DNA of 64,000 nucleotides, taken from contig CAWCWV010000007.1 in the NCBI GenBank assembly GCA_963799365.1, positions 1 through 64,000 on the forward strand, read 5' to 3'. Origin of the DNA: Marinirhabdus sp963799365 (lineage in GTDB: Bacteria > Bacteroidota > Bacteroidia > Flavobacteriales > Flavobacteriaceae). The stretch's first letter is position 1. Each line of letters opens with the position of its first letter. The translations under genes and the position numbers were made by a program. The notes under the pieces are model-generated. The model saw nothing but the letters and a program-made list of their open reading frames with translations. It was not told the origin of the DNA and did no database searches. Below, piece after piece: positions 25,978 to 33,606 of the stretch.

Positions 25978-28674
25978 CTATAACTTATAAGACACTTTAA
26001 ACAAAACAGTTCTGGGCTGTATAAAAATGCGCGTATCGTTTACTATAAATTGGTTGAACGAATTATTATTTTTAAAGGAAACGTCAAATAGATTATCCAC
26101 ATCCACCTCAAAACCCCACGGACTGTCTTCTTTGTTGTAGTAGAGCGAGGCATTACCAATCTCAAAAGTATTGGTGGCATTTTCATTTCGGTTTACGTAG
26201 TTGTTGTAGGTGTAGTCTGCCTTCAGAATAAAGTCGTTTAAAAAGTCGTATTCCAGGATAGCGTAGGGGTCTGTTTGGATGAATTTATTTTCGAACGTTT
26301 CCGCAGAAAAAGTACTTAAACTCTGTCTTAAGCCGACTTCAATATTGGGCCATTCCTTAAAATAGGTTTCGGTTTTAACCGTGTAACTGTAATAGTTGGA
26401 TTTGTAATCGGTAACTATATTATTTATGCTTCTTGAATAGTTTGCAAGCGAAGTATTCCCCGAAACGGTAAACTTAAACCGTTTTATTTTTTTTGAAAAC
26501 GATCCTTGTATGCTGAAATTTTCCTCGGGCAAATCTGTGTAGACTGAAGTGTTTACTTGGTCAATCCCTTCAATAACGGTAGCATTTCTGATGGACTGAA
26601 CTCGTTTTGTATAGTTAATGCTTCCATTATAAAACAACCCTTTCAGCAAACTGAATTTATAATACGTCAACGAAGCTTGGTGCGCTAAACTGTTTTCTAA
26701 TTGCTCGTTCCCACGGTACAAACTGTTGAAGCTTTGAAGTCTTAATCTATTGGCAAAAAACGAAGCATCGTTAAATTGGGAACGAAGGCTATACTTGGCA
26801 TTTAGTTTTTCGCTACTTTTTATATCCCACGTGATTAAAGCTTCGGGCAACAGTTGTGCTTTTTCTGCTGAAATTTCTGTGGTTCCAAATTGTGAAATAT
26901 CCCAGAAATAATAATGGTACACCAAACCTGGTTTTATAATTACGTCGCCAATTTTTGCTTTGTATTGAAATCCGAAATAAGGATCGTTCAGCTTAAAAAT
27001 CGTGGCATTGTTAAAGCCAGCAGCACTAAAAGAATTTGTACTGTTTTGTACTAATTGAGCATCTTGCGTACTGTATTCCTGATGGCTGTGCGAATACCCA
27101 AGCACGGGATAGACGTGGTTAAAATTATTGAGCACCCAATAATGTTTTATACCCAATCTACCCGAATAATTCTTAGAAGAAACCTGTTGCAAAATATTGA
27201 AAGGCGTTTCCCCTTCCAACGGAATAGTTTCATTAAAAATAGGCTGCGTAAACCGCCAATCGGTATCGTTTTTGTTTTCAGCGATAGAGAAATCTGCAAT
27301 AGCCGTGGTAGTGTGCTTATAGGAAAATTGTTTGTTATAGGCTAGTTGTTGTTCTAGAGCGGTTGCCGTAGGTTCGTTTTGGGAGGTAGTAGAATTGTTT
27401 TCTAGCGTGGAAAGTGATGTTAGCTGTTCAAAGGCAGTGCCGTTGGAGGTTTTTAGCACGGCTTCGTAGGTGAGGTCGTCTTCTAGGGTTGGGGTGTGTT
27501 TTAGGACGAGCTTGCTGAGCGTGAAAAAGTTGTCTGCCTCGTTGGTTGTAGTTCTATTTTCTACGGTGCTTACTTGGTTGTTTACCAAATAGCTGTTTTC
27601 GTTCTCGATACGGGTTTCTACGGTGCTACCGTTTACAATGGTATAGGCAGAAAGTTGGGTGTTGGTGCTTAGTTGTTGCGCAATATTAAAAGCACCAAAA
27701 TTGTTGCGGTTAAATATAAAATCCTGATTTAATAACGATTGTGCAAAGGCACTGTTGGAAATGCTAGCATAGCCCGCAGGATCTTCTATTATTTTGGTAA
27801 ACCCGCCTTCAAAATTTATATAGTCATTAAACGTAAAGGCTTTTTTGCCTGTGTTGTTAACATCGCCAATAACATTTACATTGGTTTTTGGGCTGTAATA
27901 AAATAGGGTTGGATGAGCAAGGTAGCGATCTTCTATGCCGCCGCCTACTTCTATATCGCCAAAGATAAACCGTTTTTTACCTTCTTTAAGTTTAATGTTC
28001 ATAGCCATGACATCGCTGTCGCTTAGGCCTTTTAAGAAAGCCACTTCGTTATAGTTGTCCAGCACTTCTACCTCGTCCACAGCGTCTGCGGGGATGTTGT
28101 TTACGCCTAGTTTAGTGTCGCCGGTAAAGAAAGTCTTGCCTTCTACCAAAAACTTATCTACTTTTTTGCCGTTCACGGTTACATTGCCTGCACGGTCTAC
28201 TTCTACGCCTGGGAGTTTTTTGAGTACATCCCTTAGCTTACGTTCTTCGCCAGTTACAAAAACATCTGTTCTATACGTTATAGTGTCCTCTCGTACTTTT
28301 ACAGGGAGGCGTTGTTGTATGAGTACCTCTTCCAGAGTTTGGTTGCTGGGTTGGAGGGTGAAGTTTTTGGTTGCGTCTTTGGTAAGGGTAATGGGATTGC
28401 TAATTTTTTGATAGCCCAAATAACTAATTTCTATACTGTAGAGACTGTCTTTTTGTAATGATAATTTGTAGGTCCCTGTTTGGTCTGTGATGGAAAACGC
28501 TATGTTCAAATTTTTAGAAGCAGGAATAGCGAGCACATTGGCATACTCTAGTGGTTGTGCCAGTGTGTCCAAAATTTTTCCAGACAACAAGTTTTCTTGC
28601 CCTTGGGCAGAAAAAAATCCTGTGATGAGCAGGATTGAAAATACTATGCAAGACTTTTTTTGCCTAACCTCCAT
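25978..28674 (-). CDS. TonB-dependent-receptor-like outer-membrane barrel with carboxypeptidase-regulatory N-domain
   Basis: About 898 residues: signal peptide (CIVFSILLITGFFSAQGQ), an N-terminal carboxypeptidase-regulatory-like fold (LSGKILDTLAQPLEYANVLA, then GTYKLSLQKD), a plug-like domain (LRDVLKKLPGVEVDRAGNVT, VDKFLVEGKTFFTGD, ADAVDEVEVLDNYNEVAFLK) and a long beta-barrel ending in a typical last strand (RTVLFKVSYKL). The family sits next to GLPGLI genes in many Bacteroidota. The ATG at 28674 lies inside the end of the upstream GLPGLI gene (overlap 11 bp), so translation is coupled. The cargo is unknown; a peptide or protein ligand related to the neighbouring small secreted proteins is inference. 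Confidence 0.88.
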   Translation of the reverse strand: MEVRQKKSCIVFSILLITGFFSAQGQENLLSGKILDTLAQPLEYANVLAIPASKNLNIAFSITDQTGTYKLSLQKDSLYSIEISYLGYQKISNPITLTKDATKNFTLQPSNQTLEEVLIQQRLPVKVREDTITYRTDVFVTGEERKLRDVLKKLPGVEVDRAGNVTVNGKKVDKFLVEGKTFFTGDTKLGVNNIPADAVDEVEVLDNYNEVAFLKGLSDSDVMAMNIKLKEGKKRFIFGDIEVGGGIEDRYLAHPTLFYYSPKTNVNVIGDVNNTGKKAFTFNDYINFEGGFTKIIEDPAGYASISNSAFAQSLLNQDFIFNRNNFGAFNIAQQLSTNTQLSAYTIVNGSTVETRIENENSYLVNNQVSTVENRTTTNEADNFFTLSKLVLKHTPTLEDDLTYEAVLKTSNGTAFEQLTSLSTLENNSTTSQNEPTATALEQQLAYNKQFSYKHTTTAIADFSIAENKNDTDWRFTQPIFNETIPLEGETPFNILQQVSSKNYSGRLGIKHYWVLNNFNHVYPVLGYSHSHQEYSTQDAQLVQNSTNSFSAAGFNNATIFKLNDPYFGFQYKAKIGDVIIKPGLVYHYYFWDISQFGTTEISAEKAQLLPEALITWDIKSSEKLNAKYSLRSQFNDASFFANRLRLQSFNSLYRGNEQLENSLAHQASLTYYKFSLLKGLFYNGSINYTKRVQSIRNATVIEGIDQVNTSVYTDLPEENFSIQGSFSKKIKRFKFTVSGNTSLANYSRSINNIVTDYKSNYYSYTVKTETYFKEWPNIEVGLRQSLSTFSAETFENKFIQTDPYAILEYDFLNDFILKADYTYNNYVNRNENATNTFEIGNASLYYNKEDSPWGFEVDVDNLFDVSFKNNNSFNQFIVNDTRIFIQPRTVLFKVSYKL

Positions 28675-29380
28675 TTTCAATTTTTTTCATTCCCTTATTG
28701 AAAATGTCTGTTATTTGTTCTTCAGAAACTTCTTTTCCGCGGAAACTTTTTAAAGAAATTTTATCGTTCGATTTATTTATATTTTTTGCAAAAATTTTTA
28801 TTTTATCATCATACAAAACCTCTAAAACCAATCCAGGCAATCCTGAATAAGAAGAAGGACCAAAACCACTAGGTAATTGCGGAGCATACCAAGCCTGTAT
28901 AGAAATTTTTTGGTTACCTCTAAAGTCGTCAATAGTAATACTAGATATTGCCTTATAACATTTAAAGCCAAGAATTTCTTTGGTTTCATTTTTAAGCTCC
29001 CAAGAATATTGTACAAAAGGAACTTCTACAATATAGTTTTCATCGAATAAATTGGAGGTATATTTCTTTTCTCTTTTTTCTAAATTTGTATAAAATTCTT
29101 TCTTTAAGTCACCAGATAAAATTATTCTGGGGGAAATTTGATTAAAATCACTGTTAAGTTGCTCATTATATTGAAACAAAGATTCTTTACCATGGATATT
29201 TAAGCAATATTCAACTTGCGAAATATTTTTTTTAAAATTTGCGATACGAGATTTGTACTTAATGTTTGAAGCGTCTTCTTTTAAAGGAATAAACTTTTTT
29301 CCGTAAATAACTTCAATAGAATTTTGGCTAGTAGCGTTGCCAAAAATAAAAAAAGTAAGGATGTATAATATATTTTTCAT
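28664..29380 (-). CDS. GLPGLI family protein, copy 1
   Basis: The 238-residue protein has a signal peptide (residues 1-18, ending ATSQN) and the family core: YSWELKNETKEILGFKCYKA, then QAWYAPQLPSGFGPSSYSGL with the name motif GLPGLV at about 180-185. GLPGLI proteins are secreted or envelope proteins of unknown function found in tandem sets in Bacteroidota. Here it is the gene directly upstream of, and overlapping, the outer-membrane barrel gene. A perfect hairpin ends 7 nt before its ATG. Cys141 in the GFKCYKA motif is shared with copies 2, 3 and 4 but not 5. Confidence 0.92.
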   Translation of the reverse strand: MKNILYILTFFIFGNATSQNSIEVIYGKKFIPLKEDASNIKYKSRIANFKKNISQVEYCLNIHGKESLFQYNEQLNSDFNQISPRIILSGDLKKEFYTNLEKREKKYTSNLFDENYIVEVPFVQYSWELKNETKEILGFKCYKAISSITIDDFRGNQKISIQAWYAPQLPSGFGPSSYSGLPGLVLEVLYDDKIKIFAKNINKSNDKISLKSFRGKEVSEEQITDIFNKGMKKIENGG

Positions 29381-29387
29381 GTAATAT

Positions 29388-29407
29388 GGCAGGGCAAACG
29401 CCCTGCC
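29388..29407 (-). promoter_or_regulatory. Intercistronic hairpin before GLPGLI copy 1
   Basis: Perfect 8-bp arms GGCAGGGC and GCCCTGCC with an AAAC/GTTT loop lie 13 nt after the small-protein stop and end 7 nt before the GLPGLI ATG. Confidence 0.75.
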
Positions 29408-29420
29408 TAAATTTTAAAAA

Positions 29421-29657
29421 TTAAAGTATTGTAGGGTCTCCAGGGTATCCTCCTGAATCCATACAATGATTGTAATAAAAAGTGTAAGCTTGAGCATATT
29501 CTGACCTTGACATTGCTCCAAATGTTCCAGATTCAATAATACATTGTTGCTGAGCCCATTGCCCACAATTTACAGGATTTTCTAGTGTCTCAGCACTTTT
29601 AAATGAAAAAGTTGTTAAGGAACTAATCACTGTGGCAGCTAAAATAATTTTCTTCAT
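29421..29657 (-). CDS. Small secreted cysteine-containing protein, copy 1
   Basis: The 78-residue product has a signal peptide (residues 1 to about 22, ATVISSLTTFSFKSAETLE) and a mature part of about 55 residues with three cysteines (NCGQWAQQQC and NHCMDSGG) and a Gly/Pro tail (GGYPGDPTIL). It resembles the 69-aa protein at 30499-30708 in length, signal, Cys spacing near the end and the central helical segment (SRSEYAQAYTFYYNHC against TERQAFGIATTAFNNC). I know no family. It precedes a GLPGLI gene with a hairpin between them and has its own ECF-type promoter motif at 29708-29729. Export to the periplasm or surface is inferred. Confidence 0.75.
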   Translation of the reverse strand: MKKIILAATVISSLTTFSFKSAETLENPVNCGQWAQQQCIIESGTFGAMSRSEYAQAYTFYYNHCMDSGGYPGDPTIL

Positions 29658-29707
29658 AATATAAAGTTTTAAGGTTAATAAGGCGCAAAGCTGAAAAAAA
29701 AAACTAC

Positions 29708-29729
29708 GACTTTCATTTGAAAAAATGTT
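29708..29729 (-). promoter_or_regulatory. ECF-type promoter motif, copy C
   Basis: Minus strand: AAC (29729-29727), 16-bp spacer, GTC (29710-29708), then TA and a run of T. AAC-N16/17-GTC is the general form of ECF sigma promoters. About 50 bp upstream of the small-protein ATG. Two more copies lie upstream of other operons in this cluster. Confidence 0.45.
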
Positions 29730-29735
29730 AAAATT

Positions 29736-30449
29736 TTAATTTTTATTATAGGACTCCATTTTGTCTTTAGCTGTTCCTAAGATTCCATCAAACTTTTCTT
29801 TTGTAGTTTTAATTCCAGTTGTTGGTTTTAAAACCCAAATATCATCGGCTTTTAAATTTATTTCTTTGGCAAATACAACAAGCTTTTCGTTTTGTATTGT
29901 TTCTAATATAAGTCCTGGTAAGCCGTGATAACCAGTTGGTCCAAATTGGTAAGGTAATTCTGGAGCATACCAAGCTGTAATTTTTGCATCTTCTGGAGCG
30001 TCTTTCAGAATTGCTTTGTAACAAGTATAGCCTAAGATATTTTTAGTTTCATTTTTTAAATCCCATTTTTGATATCCCCTTATTTCTTCAATAAGATAGG
30101 TTTCTTCAAGAAAATCGAATTGTGAAATATAAATTTCAGCATCTACATAATATCTTTTATCAGCATAGGAGTCCTGTAGTATATTTTGTTTTCCAGATAC
30201 CTTAAGTTTTTTCTTAGTTTCAAATTCTGAGGTGGAGTTTTTAATTTCTAATAGAAACTCAATCTCTTTAAAATCGTTTTCAAAGTCAACATATTTTTTT
30301 AAATCTGGAGATGACAAGCTCTTCATTTTGGATTTCTGTTCATTAGTTAAAATGGTTTCAATCCCATATAAAACTGATACATTTTCCTCTTTTTGTGAAA
30401 AACAGAATGATGTTACGAAAATTGCTAAGTATATAAATATTTTTTTCAT
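29736..30449 (-). CDS. GLPGLI family protein, copy 2
   Basis: The 237-residue protein has a signal peptide (MKKIFIYLAIFVTSFCFSQ) and the family core: YQKWDLKNETKNILGYTCYK, then ITAWYAPELPYQFGPTGYHG and GLPGLILET. Its order of conserved blocks matches copy 1 closely, and both follow a small Cys-containing protein gene and a hairpin, so the two gene pairs look like one duplicated module. Function unknown; envelope location is inferred from the signal. Confidence 0.92.
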   Translation of the reverse strand: MKKIFIYLAIFVTSFCFSQKEENVSVLYGIETILTNEQKSKMKSLSSPDLKKYVDFENDFKEIEFLLEIKNSTSEFETKKKLKVSGKQNILQDSYADKRYYVDAEIYISQFDFLEETYLIEEIRGYQKWDLKNETKNILGYTCYKAILKDAPEDAKITAWYAPELPYQFGPTGYHGLPGLILETIQNEKLVVFAKEINLKADDIWVLKPTTGIKTTKEKFDGILGTAKDKMESYNKN

Positions 30450-30458
30450 AAAAATTTA

Positions 30459-30482
30459 CCTAGCGATACGTTAATCGCTAGG
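30459..30482 (-). promoter_or_regulatory. Intercistronic hairpin before GLPGLI copy 2
   Basis: Perfect 9-bp arms CCTAGCGAT and ATCGCTAGG with a 6-nt loop lie 16 nt after the small-protein stop and end 9 nt before the GLPGLI ATG. A T-rich stretch follows on the minus strand, so partial termination is possible. Confidence 0.75.
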
Positions 30483-30498
30483 ATTTTTTTGATTAAAA

Positions 30499-30708
30499 TC
30501 AGTCTTGATTAACACAATTATTAAATGCTGTAGTAGCAATTCCAAAAGCTTGTCTTTCAGTAAACCCTGCAGCTATGGCATCATTATACATTGTGTGATA
30601 AACACAAAAACAATTGTCACAGTCAGGACCTTCAAAAGTAGTTTCTGCATTCAAACTTCCAAAGCCCATTAGCGCAAAAAACATTAGTATTCCAAAAAAT
30701 TTCTTCAT
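30499..30708 (-). CDS. Small secreted cysteine-containing protein, copy 2
   Basis: The 69-residue product has a signal peptide (MKKFFGILMFFALMGFGSLN, cleavage near residue 21) and a mature part of about 48 residues with four cysteines (DCDNCFC near its start and NNCVNQD at its end). The middle is helical (YNDAIAAGFTERQAFGIATT). It is a paralogue-like partner of the 78-aa protein at 29421. It heads the operon that runs through GLPGLI copies 2 and 1 to the outer-membrane barrel. It could be a peptide signal, a bacteriocin-like peptide or a structural envelope protein; the sequence does not decide. Confidence 0.75.
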   Translation of the reverse strand: MKKFFGILMFFALMGFGSLNAETTFEGPDCDNCFCVYHTMYNDAIAAGFTERQAFGIATTAFNNCVNQD

Positions 30709-30926
30709 AATTTCTAAAGTGTTATGCCCAAATACTATTTAGGCTGGTTATTAAAAAAATAACAAGATTTAAAAACTACAAGGTGGGTTACAAGGATTTA
30801 CAAGGTAACAAGGTAAAATAAAAAGCCAACGTTGGCATAGGATATCCAATATCTCCAATACTATAATGCGCCTTGTAAACACACGTCTAGTATTTTTGAT
30901 GTGGTAAATCTATAAAAAAAAAAATG

Positions 30927-30949
30927 GACGTGGGCAACCTTAAAATGTT
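30927..30949 (-). promoter_or_regulatory. ECF-type promoter motif, copy A
   Basis: Minus strand: TTTAACATTTTA with AAC at 30949-30947, 17-bp spacer, CGTCC with GTC at 30929-30927, followed by AT and a long run of T. Same layout as copies at 29708 and 33517. Confidence 0.45.
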
Positions 30950-30954
30950 AAAGG

Positions 30955-30985
30955 GGAAAAACCCTGTTCAAAAAGGGGTTTTTCC
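30955..30985 (-). terminator. Terminator-like hairpin after GLPGLI copy 3
   Basis: Arms GGAAAAACCC and GGGTTTTTCC with an 11-nt loop. On the minus strand it lies downstream of the GLPGLI 5-4-3 operon and just upstream of the next promoter motif. Confidence 0.55.
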
Positions 30986-31153
30986 TGTATTTTGGTTTTT
31001 AGAGTTAATATCCTGAAAAACTGTAGGTTGTACTTTCAAATACAAGTTTTGCTTAAAAGATTCCATCTTAGCAACAGCAGTACCCACCTACGAATTAAAA
31101 TAATTTTGATCTTAGAATATTATGTCAAAATTTAATACGGAAGGTTTCTTTAA

Positions 31154-31861
31154 TTATCCTTTTTTATTGGAAAAGTTATTCTCTGATTTTTCTAAAATAT
31201 TCCTAAATTCTTCGAGGCTCAGAACCTCTTTATCTGGAACTTGAATATTCTTAATTTCATTTGCTTCCGAAATATCAACTGCTGTATAAATAAGATTATT
31301 AACTTTTAATTCTAAAATGAGACCAGGTAATCCCATATATCCAACGGGACCAAAAGAATAGGGTAAACTGGGTGCGTAATAAGCCTCCACTTTTATTTCA
31401 TTTCCTTTAATATCTCTATGTGTGCTAGTGGCTTTCAAACAATTAAACCCTTTTATTTCCTTACCGCCACCTTTTAAAAGTTGCCAAGAATAATTTGCTT
31501 TATATTTTACTGCAAGAGGTGAAATTAACATTTCGGTTATACGAACAACACTATCTTTTGACGTAAAGTAAACATCTTTACTGTTCAATGTATACGTAAT
31601 CGCCATATCTGCAGAACTGTCATCCCCTAATGACATATTTGTACTAGTTTCAAATTTCGTTTTTTTATCTACAACAACTAGTTTACCCTTAAAATCCTTT
31701 ACTCTTTTAGACATTAAATAAAGCAAATTTTTTACATCACTATTATTCTTGACGAGTGAATCTGGGATTTGTAATTTAGTACTATAATCAACAACAATGT
31801 TCTGGCATTGTAGTTTACACGCCAGAAGTATTGTTGCTAAGATTATAAGGTATAATTTCAT
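31154..31861 (-). CDS. GLPGLI family protein, copy 3
   Basis: The 235-residue protein has a signal peptide (LIILATILLACKLQCQN; the cysteines also allow a lipoprotein reading) and the family core: YSWQLLKGGGKEIKGFNCLK, then VEAYYAPSLPYSFGPVGYMG and GLPGLILEL. It begins six bases after the stop of copy 4 and ends the upstream GLPGLI operon. The cysteine in the GFNCLKA motif is conserved. No small partner gene precedes it. Confidence 0.92.
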   Translation of the reverse strand: MKLYLIILATILLACKLQCQNIVVDYSTKLQIPDSLVKNNSDVKNLLYLMSKRVKDFKGKLVVVDKKTKFETSTNMSLGDDSSADMAITYTLNSKDVYFTSKDSVVRITEMLISPLAVKYKANYSWQLLKGGGKEIKGFNCLKATSTHRDIKGNEIKVEAYYAPSLPYSFGPVGYMGLPGLILELKVNNLIYTAVDISEANEIKNIQVPDKEVLSLEEFRNILEKSENNFSNKKG

Positions 31862-31867
31862 ATACTA

Positions 31868-32581
31868 TTATTGCTTTACCCCGGCTCTAATACCATCTGT
31901 GAGTATTTTAAATTCTTCTTTGGTAACGACTTTTCCTTTTGTAGGTTTATCAATCACTAAACCCCCGTCTTTAAAATCAATACTTGTTAAGCTTAGTGTA
32001 AGTACCTTCTTTTTAACCTCTATTATTAATCCAGGCAAGCCGCTATAACCAAGGGGGCCGTAGGGCACTGCAATTTCAGGGGTAAACCAAACCTCTTCAG
32101 CAGTAGTACAGTCAGCACACTTTTTTATAGCCTTAAAACAATTATACTTTCCAATCTTTTTTGTCTCTTTTGTTATTTCCCAATCCCCAAAAAAATAGTC
32201 TGTAATTAAAAATTTCCCACCAGAAATTTCAACTTGATGCACATTTTCGTTTGCTACTTTATTTTGGTAATATATTCCGGGCCCAACTAGTGCTTTTGCA
32301 ATATTATGTGAATAAGGACTTTTAGCGTCGTTTTTCATTGAATTTTCTAAATAAAAAATACTTTCGTTTTTATTAAATTTCAATGTATAGGTAAAAGTTT
32401 CGGCTATTTCAAGCGCTTCATTTATGAGTTTTTTTGCATTTTGGGCGGCAGTGTCATTCGCTTGGCTACTGTCATTAGTGCTTTTGTTTTTTGTAACTTC
32501 ATATATACAAATAGCGTTAGTTTGAGCCATACTAATACCTATAAAAGTAAAACAGAATACCAGTATCATTATTTTTTTCAT
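31868..32581 (-). CDS. GLPGLI family protein, copy 4
   Basis: The 237-residue protein has a signal peptide (MILVFCFTFIGISMAQ) and the family core: WEITKETKKIGKYNCFKAIK with an extra CADC pair just after it, then EVWFTPEIAVPYGPLGYSG and GLPGLIIEV. The extra Cys pair sets it apart from the other copies. It is the middle gene of the 5-4-3 operon. A weaker hairpin (CACCT / AGGTG) lies 25 nt upstream of its ATG. Confidence 0.92.
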   Translation of the reverse strand: MKKIMILVFCFTFIGISMAQTNAICIYEVTKNKSTNDSSQANDTAAQNAKKLINEALEIAETFTYTLKFNKNESIFYLENSMKNDAKSPYSHNIAKALVGPGIYYQNKVANENVHQVEISGGKFLITDYFFGDWEITKETKKIGKYNCFKAIKKCADCTTAEEVWFTPEIAVPYGPLGYSGLPGLIIEVKKKVLTLSLTSIDFKDGGLVIDKPTKGKVVTKEEFKILTDGIRAGVKQ

Positions 32582-32682
32582 AAAATTTATTTTAATAAAG
32601 TTGTAACACCTGAGAGGCTATAGGTGCTAAAGCTAAATTCATCATTTTGGTACTAGAAAAATTTTAAAAAAGAAAAATTGGT

Positions 32683-33447
32683 TTAGTTTTCTATATAGGT
32701 TTCTAACTTTTTATTTAAAACCCCAATTTCATCATAAAATTCCTGTAGGCTCATTGCTTTCTTATCTTCAATTTTCTTTATGTCCATTGTTTGATTTACT
32801 TCAATTTTTTTAGCAGTTACTACTGCTCCTTTTAGATGAACTTCGGCAATGAGACCGGGTAAGCCCATGAAAATATCTGGGCCAGACTGTAGCGAAATAG
32901 ATGGAATAAACCAAGCTTCGACTATTAGTTCTTTCTTAATGATTGGATCATAATAATCACCCTCGGCCTTTCTCGCATTAAACCCTACTATCTTTTTAGT
33001 TTCATCTTTTATGGTCCAATTAAAATTATAGTACCCGCTTTTAACTACATAGTCGCTATCGAGTATATTTTTGACAAAGACAATACTGTCTTCTTTATGA
33101 TTGGCATAAACACTATTGTTAAAAGAGGCTTGCTTTTTAGCCAAACTTGACAAGATACGCTCAAAAGGTGAATCACTTTCTTTTCTTAGAGCATCCTCCA
33201 ACTCAAAATAAGACGCTTCTTGATTTGCGATGAGAATATAATTTAATTCTTTCACCATGGCAAAAAGTTGATTCGTAAAACGTTTGCCCCTTTCGTCTAG
33301 ACTCTCTATCGATCCATGCATTTTAGGCTCAGAAATATGATATGTAACTTTATAGGTTGTTTGTGCATAAATATTTGGAATAGAACCCCCAAAAAATATA
33401 CACAATACAACTTTTATAATGCTGTAATGGAAATTTGAATAGTTCAT
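32683..33447 (-). CDS. GLPGLI family protein, copy 5
   Basis: The 254-residue protein has a signal peptide (VVLCIFFGGSIPNIYAQ, cleavage near residue 29) and the family core: FNWTIKDETKKIVGFNARKA, then VEAWFIPSISLQSGPDIFMG and GLPGLIAEV. It is the most divergent copy: the usual cysteine after the GF motif is replaced by Ala-Arg and the GPxGY motif is changed. It is first in the 5-4-3 operon, behind promoter motif copy B. No small peptide gene precedes it. Confidence 0.9.
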   Translation of the reverse strand: MNYSNFHYSIIKVVLCIFFGGSIPNIYAQTTYKVTYHISEPKMHGSIESLDERGKRFTNQLFAMVKELNYILIANQEASYFELEDALRKESDSPFERILSSLAKKQASFNNSVYANHKEDSIVFVKNILDSDYVVKSGYYNFNWTIKDETKKIVGFNARKAEGDYYDPIIKKELIVEAWFIPSISLQSGPDIFMGLPGLIAEVHLKGAVVTAKKIEVNQTMDIKKIEDKKAMSLQEFYDEIGVLNKKLETYIEN

Positions 33448-33516
33448 TCTTATTCTGTAAGTGCATGAAATTATACCAAAAAATCTTCTGTTTTATAAAT
33501 ATATAGAAAAATAATG

Positions 33517-33539
33517 GACGCCGGCTAGTGTAAAATGTA
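33517..33539 (-). promoter_or_regulatory. ECF-type promoter motif, copy B
   Basis: Minus strand: TTTTACATTTTA with TAC at 33539-33537, 17-bp spacer, CGTCC with GTC at 33519-33517, then AT and a T-rich tract. About 70 bp upstream of GLPGLI copy 5. Confidence 0.4.
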
Positions 33540-33606
33540 AAAGAAAAAGCGTGTAGTGCTTATGTGTTTATATGCTGGAAGATTGCGCGAGATAAAATGG
33601 TAAGCT

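Larger units (their letters stand above)
30709..31153. other. Long intergenic leader between GLPGLI operons
   Basis: This 445-bp gap has no protein gene. It holds the terminator-like hairpin at 30955-30985 and promoter motif copy A at 30927-30949, which would leave about 210 nt of untranslated leader before the 69-aa gene. The leader contains no RNA family I recognise. Confidence 0.5.

Noticed and set aside
31797..32048. Plus-strand frames across the GLPGLI cluster
   Set aside because: They are antisense shadows of well-supported GLPGLI genes.
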